Part shown: positions 41,247 through 45,704 of the stretch, one piece after another
Position numbering within the stretch: position 1 is the first letter of the stretch
Layout of the letters: each line of letters starts with the position of its first letter
Assembly (NCBI GenBank): GCA_018698795.1
Contig: JABIPG010000048.1
Coordinates: 1-45,704 of the forward strand
Direction of reading: 5' to 3'
Source: Rhodospirillaceae bacterium
Lineage (GTDB): Bacteria; Pseudomonadota; Alphaproteobacteria; Rhodospirillales; Casp-alpha2
DNA length: 45,704 nt
Position numbers and translations under genes: made by a program
Notes under the pieces: generated by a model
Databases searched by the model: none
Seen by the model: only the letters and a program-made list of their open reading frames with translations
What the model was told of the DNA's origin: nothing

Positions 41247-41969
41247 TCAGCGCGACAGTCGTAACCCGGAGATTTGCATGGTGCCGGTTCCGATGTCGCC
41301 CGTGGCGCTTATACCGGTAAAGACAATGCGGCTGTTCGCCATGTCGATTTCAGGCCAAGCTTGCGCGTGCAGATGGGATAAATCCAGGTTTTCCACCCAC
41401 CAGCGGTTTCGGTTTTCGCGCCCACCACGAACCACATAGGCGGCTCGAGACTTTTCATCGGCTGTTGCCCTATCGGTTGTCAACGTGCCGCGTTGTAAGG
41501 CGCTGCTTCCCCATATCAGCGTCAAACTGCGTGAGAACGCGGGCGGTTGGGCGCCACGCAAAAACGTCTTCATGCCGCTCGGCGCTTCGGTCGGTGTGTC
41601 CGCGTCGGCGAACCCCACGACCAGCCGCACGGGATGGCGAGGCGGTCCATTCACGATATTCCACGACCAAAACAGAAACGGCGTCGCCAACAATTGCGCG
41701 TCGACGCGGCGAATGCGCGCGGCATTTTCTGATCCACCTCGGATTTCCAATGCCGGTGTGCCCACTGGATAGACCGTCTTGTACGAAACGGTATCGTCGG
41801 CACCCAATGATACCCAGTCGCTGGTTCGGCCAAAGATGGGATTGTCAGGGCCGCCGCCAAATACATTGAGCGTCCCGTCCAGTCCGACCGGTGTTTGAGT
41901 TTCCGTGCAGCCGATAACAACAAGCAAGCTGAGCGCAGTCGCGCGCCAATCAGGGCCGAACTTGGTCAT
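41247..41969 (-). CDS. DUF3047 lipoprotein
   Basis: 240 residues. The N-terminus MTKFGPDWRATALSLLVVIGC has a lipobox ending at Cys21, so it is lipid-anchored in the envelope. The rest matches the DUF3047 family, with WSWNIVN, SRSLTLIWG and RAAYVVRGG segments. The function of the family is unknown. ATG 41969 is chosen because the signal peptide starts there. Its start is only 13 bases after the stop of the M48 protease gene, so the two form an operon. Confidence 0.75.
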   Translation of the reverse strand: MTKFGPDWRATALSLLVVIGCTETQTPVGLDGTLNVFGGGPDNPIFGRTSDWVSLGADDTVSYKTVYPVGTPALEIRGGSENAARIRRVDAQLLATPFLFWSWNIVNGPPRHPVRLVVGFADADTPTEAPSGMKTFLRGAQPPAFSRSLTLIWGSSALQRGTLTTDRATADEKSRAAYVVRGGRENRNRWWVENLDLSHLHAQAWPEIDMANSRIVFTGISATGDIGTGTMQISGLRLSR

Positions 41970-41982
41970 GGTTGTGGCTTCG

Positions 41983-43353
41983 TCATTGCTGCTCTTTGCG
42001 GCGTTGTCGGGCGGCATCGCCTTTCGCTGCGAGCAGTATATCTCCGGCTTGAAGCCATTCCCTCGAGCCTTCGGGGAAAATCTTTTGTGCACGACCGGCG
42101 TGGTGTAAGGCGGTTTTGGGCTTGCTTCTGATCAATGCTTCCTCGGCGAGCGCGAGGGAGCTTCGGCCTTGATCACCAATCCGACCATATGCGATCGCCA
42201 GGAGATGCCAGTTAAATGCCGAGCGCCGCTCAATTGCCAAGGCGGCTTCCAGATTGATCACAGCGGCTTCAAGAAACGCCGGCTGATTGTATTCAATTTG
42301 AGCTCGCGCCAAATCGCGCCGGATCAACGCTGAATTCGGGAGAAGTTTTGCGGCCTGACCGTAACTGACCAAAGCTTCGTTTAGATGTCCATTTTCAAAC
42401 AGCATCTGACCTTTCAACTCGTGAAAATACGGGTTTGCGGGCTCATCTGCGATCAGACCGTCGATCAACGGCAAGGCTTGATCGAGTTTACCCTGCCGAT
42501 AGTGGCCGATAGCTCGTGCGTAGCGGCTGGGCAAAGAGGTGTCGGAAGCCTTGTACACGCGAAGCGTCCGAGGCATCGGATTGATAAACGCGTATAACTT
42601 CGCCTTCATTCGTTCGTGCAAGGCGGAAATGTGTGGCGTCACCGGTTTGTCTGAATGAGAAGACTTCTTCACGTGTTCGCCGACGGCGCTGATCCGGTCG
42701 CGAGTCAAGGGGTGGGTCCGCACGTATGGATCTTGTTGAGAGGGGCTAAGGAGTTCTTGATCGCCCAGTTCTTCCATAAATGACAGCAGGCCGCGCGCCG
42801 AGTGTCCGGTTTCATCCAAGAACCTGAGCGCAGCATGGTCTGCTGCCGATTCCTGGACGCGGCTGTAGGCGAGAAAATTGCGTGTTGCAACCGACTGCCC
42901 CCCTAAGGCAATTGCGCCTCCCACATCTCCACGACCGGTAGCAATCGCTGTGGCGCCGCCTAGAATGGTCGCCAGAATTGAAGCTGCAGAGCCTTTCGCC
43001 AAGGCGGCATGAACACGTGACAGGTGCCCACCGGCAATGTGTCCGGTTTCATGAGCGATGACGCCAATCACCCCGTTCGCATCTTTGCTGGCTAGAATCA
43101 GACCGGTGTTGAGAAACAGGTTTTGCCCGCCCGCGACAAAGGCGTTGAGGCTGCTGTCTCTGACAATAAAAATTTTTACATCTTCGGCGCGCAGGCCGGC
43201 AGCACGGAACAGTGGCGTTGCATAGATACGGATGGTATTTTCCACTTCCGCATCACGGATCATGGACGGACGATTGGCGGCATGCGCGGAAAGCGGCCAG
43301 CACATAAAGGACACCGCGAAGACGATGATAATAAGACGGAAAATGCTTAACAC
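41983..43353 (-). CDS. M48-family zinc metalloprotease with TPR repeats (BepA-like)
   Basis: 456 residues starting at GTG 43353. After a signal peptide (MLSIFRLIIIVFAVSFMCWP) comes the protease domain with HETGH (H101, H105) and third ligand Glu168 in QESAADHAAL. From about residue 270 tetratricopeptide-like repeats follow (YARAIGHYRQGKLDQALPL, HELKGQMLFENGHLNEALVSYGQ). This is the plan of BepA/YfgC, which checks outer-membrane protein assembly in the periplasm. It is followed by the DUF3047 lipoprotein gene. Confidence 0.88.
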   Translation of the reverse strand: MLSIFRLIIIVFAVSFMCWPLSAHAANRPSMIRDAEVENTIRIYATPLFRAAGLRAEDVKIFIVRDSSLNAFVAGGQNLFLNTGLILASKDANGVIGVIAHETGHIAGGHLSRVHAALAKGSAASILATILGGATAIATGRGDVGGAIALGGQSVATRNFLAYSRVQESAADHAALRFLDETGHSARGLLSFMEELGDQELLSPSQQDPYVRTHPLTRDRISAVGEHVKKSSHSDKPVTPHISALHERMKAKLYAFINPMPRTLRVYKASDTSLPSRYARAIGHYRQGKLDQALPLIDGLIADEPANPYFHELKGQMLFENGHLNEALVSYGQAAKLLPNSALIRRDLARAQIEYNQPAFLEAAVINLEAALAIERRSAFNWHLLAIAYGRIGDQGRSSLALAEEALIRSKPKTALHHAGRAQKIFPEGSREWLQAGDILLAAKGDAARQRRKEQQ

Positions 43354-43432
43354 GTTGCAATCATCCTTGGTGAAACCAGGGCTAAAACCAGATGGAAATC
43401 CGGGTGCGAGGTCGAAGTCGAAGGCCGTGCGA

Positions 43433-45148
43433 GTGTCTGATTCTTTTCCATATTCACAAGGTAGTCACACGGCATTGAGGCGTCAATCGGCGGTCCGGGG
43501 GGGATTTGCGGCGTTTTCGATTGTCATGTTGAGTGCTCTGGGCGGCTGCTTTTCTGTGCCGTTCATCGATGACGAGCCGGAAGTGCCGCTGGGAACGGTT
43601 GGTTATGTGAGCGGTTTCTATGGCGGCGCGGCAGCAGACGAGCCTCGGGCCGCACTCGCGGGCCGCGATGCCTTGACCTCTGGCGGTTCTGCTGCTGATG
43701 CAGCGACGGCGATGTATTTCACCATGGCTGTGACGATGCCGTCTGCGGCAGGGTTTGGCGGCGGGGGTATATGCGTGGTGCGTGATCCGACGACGCACCG
43801 GGTCGAAACGCTGGATTTCCTTGGTCAGCCCAGTTCCGGGCCAGGCGATAAGGTTTTGGTACCGGGAAACGCGCGCGGCATTTTTGCTTTGCACGCCAAA
43901 TTCGGAAAATTGAAGTGGGCTGAACTGATTCGGCCGGCAGAGAACCTTGCGCGGTTTGGAACCCGGGTATCGCGCGCGTTTGGCGAAAATGCAAAGTTAG
44001 CCATCGGGAGAGTCTCACCTCAACCCAGCGCGATTGTCAGTGCCAACGGTGATCTGCCGCGTGAGGGAGAGAGTTTGAAGCAACCGGAATTGGCGGCATT
44101 TATGGCGCGGCTTAGGTCGCACGGTCCGGCGGCAATCCATGTGGGCGCCGGCGCTGACAGGTTTGCCGATGATGTCCGGCGGGCTGGGTTTGGTTTGACC
44201 GCCAGTGACCTAAAGGCGTTGCAACCATTATGGCGATCAACATTGCGCATTCCATTTCTGGACATACTCAGCATGCACTTTCCGATGCCGCGAACGCCAA
44301 GTGGCACTCTCGGGGCGAAGGTGGCGGCGATCTTGATCGACGATGATCGTTACGAGGAAGCGGCGGCGTCCGAGCGCGGACATTTGATTGCGGAGGCGGC
44401 GCAACGGGCAATCGTCGACGGTGCAAATGGTTTCCAGGAAATCACCATAGAGCGGGAGTTTGATTATCGCTCCCGAGGTCGGAAACAGCTCAGTATCACC
44501 TACACGCAAATTGTCGACGACTACATAGAGAAACTCATGTCGGGTTATCGGGCGGACCGTCTGGCGGAACTTGCAGTAGCCAGCGGACCAGGTGTTTTCT
44601 CCGGCAATCAGGGTGGTGAAACGAGCTTTTCGGCGATGGATATCAATGGCGGAGCGGTTGCCTGCACGTTTTCAATGAACGGTGCTTTCGGGACAGGGCG
44701 TACGGTCCCCGGGAGCGGATTTTACCTCGCCAATCACGCCGCATCTCCGGCCGCTCGTGACTTGTCCATGGGCGCCGTGATTGTCGATCACAATTTCCGC
44801 AATCATCTGTATATGGTCGGGACAGCCACAGGCGGGACATCAAGTCAGGCCGTTCTTGCCCAACTCGCAGTTAGTACGACGTTTGGCCAGCAACCCTCCC
44901 TTGAGGCCGAAGTTGATCGCCGGGAACGTGTGTTTCGCGATCCTGTTCGGCGCGTGACTTATGTTGAAGACGGTGTCAGCAGCGCTTTTAGCAATGATCT
45001 TAAACGTCGAGGGCATCGACTGATTTCCTTGCCTGGACTGGCGCGTGTCAATATCGCCTATTGCCCAGCAGGCATTCCTGGCGAGAAGATCGCCTGTAGC
45101 ATCCGTACCGATCCGCGCGGGTTTGGTTTCGCAGCGACCCCCGGGTGA
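43433..45148 (+). CDS. Gamma-glutamyltransferase-like lipoprotein, catalytic residues apparently lost
   Basis: About 571 residues. The start is uncertain: GTG 43433 has GAAGG eight bases upstream, and TTG 43475 is an alternative that gives a compact lipoprotein signal (RRQSAVRGGFAAFSIVMLSALGGC). The body matches gamma-glutamyltransferase (GFGGGGICVVRDP, GNARGIFALHAKFGKLKW, a GG-SSQAV region). The nucleophile region reads GGETSFSAMD where active enzymes have T-T-H-x-S, so the Thr aligns with Glu396; the substrate-binding Arg of the DFRE motif is replaced in LDFLGQP. It may be a non-catalytic relative. It diverges from the M48 protease. Confidence 0.75.
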   Translation: MSDSFPYSQGSHTALRRQSAVRGGFAAFSIVMLSALGGCFSVPFIDDEPEVPLGTVGYVSGFYGGAAADEPRAALAGRDALTSGGSAADAATAMYFTMAVTMPSAAGFGGGGICVVRDPTTHRVETLDFLGQPSSGPGDKVLVPGNARGIFALHAKFGKLKWAELIRPAENLARFGTRVSRAFGENAKLAIGRVSPQPSAIVSANGDLPREGESLKQPELAAFMARLRSHGPAAIHVGAGADRFADDVRRAGFGLTASDLKALQPLWRSTLRIPFLDILSMHFPMPRTPSGTLGAKVAAILIDDDRYEEAAASERGHLIAEAAQRAIVDGANGFQEITIEREFDYRSRGRKQLSITYTQIVDDYIEKLMSGYRADRLAELAVASGPGVFSGNQGGETSFSAMDINGGAVACTFSMNGAFGTGRTVPGSGFYLANHAASPAARDLSMGAVIVDHNFRNHLYMVGTATGGTSSQAVLAQLAVSTTFGQQPSLEAEVDRRERVFRDPVRRVTYVEDGVSSAFSNDLKRRGHRLISLPGLARVNIAYCPAGIPGEKIACSIRTDPRGFGFAATPG

Positions 45149-45177
45149 GCCGAAATGACATGGAAGGATTTTGAAAC

Positions 45178-45704
45178 GTGGGGCTAAAAACTTCCCGCCG
45201 AGGGGCAATTCCACCGTTCATCGTCATGGATGTCATGCGTGAAGCCAATCGGCGCGAGGCCGAGGGTGAGCACGTGTTTCATATGGAGGTCGGCCAGCCC
45301 GGCAGCGGCGCCCCTGCCGGTGTGCTGGACGCCATCCGTGACATCATGGACCGCGACCATATGGGCTATACAGATGCCTTCGGTGTGCCGCCGCTGCGGG
45401 CGCGCATTGCTCAGTACTACCGTGATCAATATGACGTCGATGTCGCGGCTGACCATGTTGTCGTGACAACGGGATCTTCCGGCGCGTTCGTACTGTCGTT
45501 TTTGGCCGCTTTCGATGTTGGGGATCGTGTTGCCTTGGCCAGTCCCGGATATCCCGCGTATCGGAATATCCTGACGGCGCTGGGAATTGAGGTTGTCGAT
45601 ATCCCGGCAACCGAGGAAACAAACTTCCAACCGACCACAGCGGTGCTTTCCGCAGCATTAAAAAACATTGGCGGTAAGCTCGACGGTTTGATTGTCGCGA
45701 GCCC
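45178..45704 (+). CDS. Class I/II PLP aminotransferase, 3' end outside window
   Basis: The frame is open from GTG 45178 (GAAGGA upstream) to the end of the window, 175 codons. The N-terminus (SRRGAIPPFIVMDVMREANR), GEHVFHMEVGQPGSGAP, MGYTDAFGVPPLRARIAQYY and VVVTTGSSGAFVLSFLAAF are typical of fold-type I aminotransferases. The PLP lysine lies beyond the end. It uses PLP to move amino groups in the cytoplasm. It begins 29 bases after the GGT-like gene. Substrate is not determined. Confidence 0.87.
   Translation, partial: MGLKTSRRGAIPPFIVMDVMREANRREAEGEHVFHMEVGQPGSGAPAGVLDAIRDIMDRDHMGYTDAFGVPPLRARIAQYYRDQYDVDVAADHVVVTTGSSGAFVLSFLAAFDVGDRVALASPGYPAYRNILTALGIEVVDIPATEETNFQPTTAVLSAALKNIGGKLDGLIVAS

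Noticed and set aside
1-45704. CRISPR arrays, rRNA or tRNA genes, transposases, phage genes
   Set aside because: None seen on either strand; the only exact tandem repeat noted is the two-copy 16-mer at 40311.

Overview
The window reads like a chromosomal segment of a GC-rich, sulfur-oxidising alphaproteobacterium, probably Rhodospirillales-like. This is inferred from the gene families present: CaiB/MaoC/GMC acyl-CoA and alcohol metabolism, an AprM-type aprMBA operon and an alphaproteobacterial-style sox cluster. No rRNA, tRNA, CRISPR array, phage or transposase was found, so the taxonomy stays an inference.

Layout. (1) 1-8.7 kb, plus strand: acyl-CoA and alcohol catabolism. A 5'-truncated MaoC hydratase, a CaiB-type CoA transferase, two near-duplicate GMC oxidoreductases separated by a gene-poor stretch, a HAD hydrolase, a sulfotransferase and a LysR regulator. 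(2) 8.7-13.9 kb: two small hypothetical proteins, an AidB-like acyl-CoA dehydrogenase, an MFS transporter, an ATC-hydrolase family protein and a LysE exporter. (3) 13.9-20 kb: APS pathway. ATP sulfurylase (sat) diverges from aprM-aprB-aprA, followed by two terminators, an unknown 116-aa protein, a SlyD-like FKBP and a 53-aa protein. (4) 20.2-25 kb: an amidohydrolase and a DUF4863 protein, then accessory sulfur genes: exported DsrE-like protein, GST, SoxS-like thioredoxin, GlcG/HbpS-like protein, ArsR/SqrR-type regulator and a ribbon-helix-helix protein. (5) 25.2-35.3 kb: a FadL-like outer-membrane protein, soxW, an unknown exported protein, the operon soxX-Y-Z-A-B-ccdA(soxV), a second soxW, and a thiosulfate-transporter-like yeeE diverging from tusA. 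(6) 35.3-45.7 kb: quinone oxidoreductase, Asp/Glu racemase family protein, wecC, wecB, a double-PDZ gene broken by an in-frame stop, a DsbA-like protein, a DUF3047 lipoprotein, an M48-TPR protease, a gamma-glutamyltransferase-like lipoprotein and the start of an aminotransferase.

How it fits together (inference from known pathways). SoxAX, SoxYZ and SoxB would act on thiosulfate in the periplasm. SoxCD is not in this window, so sulfane sulfur may be stored or passed inward. YeeE and TusA offer a route into the cytoplasm. Sulfite made there would be oxidised by AprBA (electrons to AprM) to APS, and Sat would release sulfate and ATP. CcdA/SoxV with two SoxW proteins, a SoxS-like thioredoxin and a DsrE-like protein form the thiol-redox service set. 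A regulator with the two cysteines of the SqrR/BigR persulfide sensors is the obvious local controller.

Most notable: an intrinsic terminator between soxA and soxB; a symmetric ATTC-N8-GAAT dyad between yeeE and tusA with looser look-alikes before other sulfur operons; a ~20-nt element shared by the regulator and fadL promoters; several unnamed proteins embedded in the sulfur operons; a GGT-like lipoprotein that appears to lack the catalytic threonine; and the in-frame stop in the double-PDZ gene.
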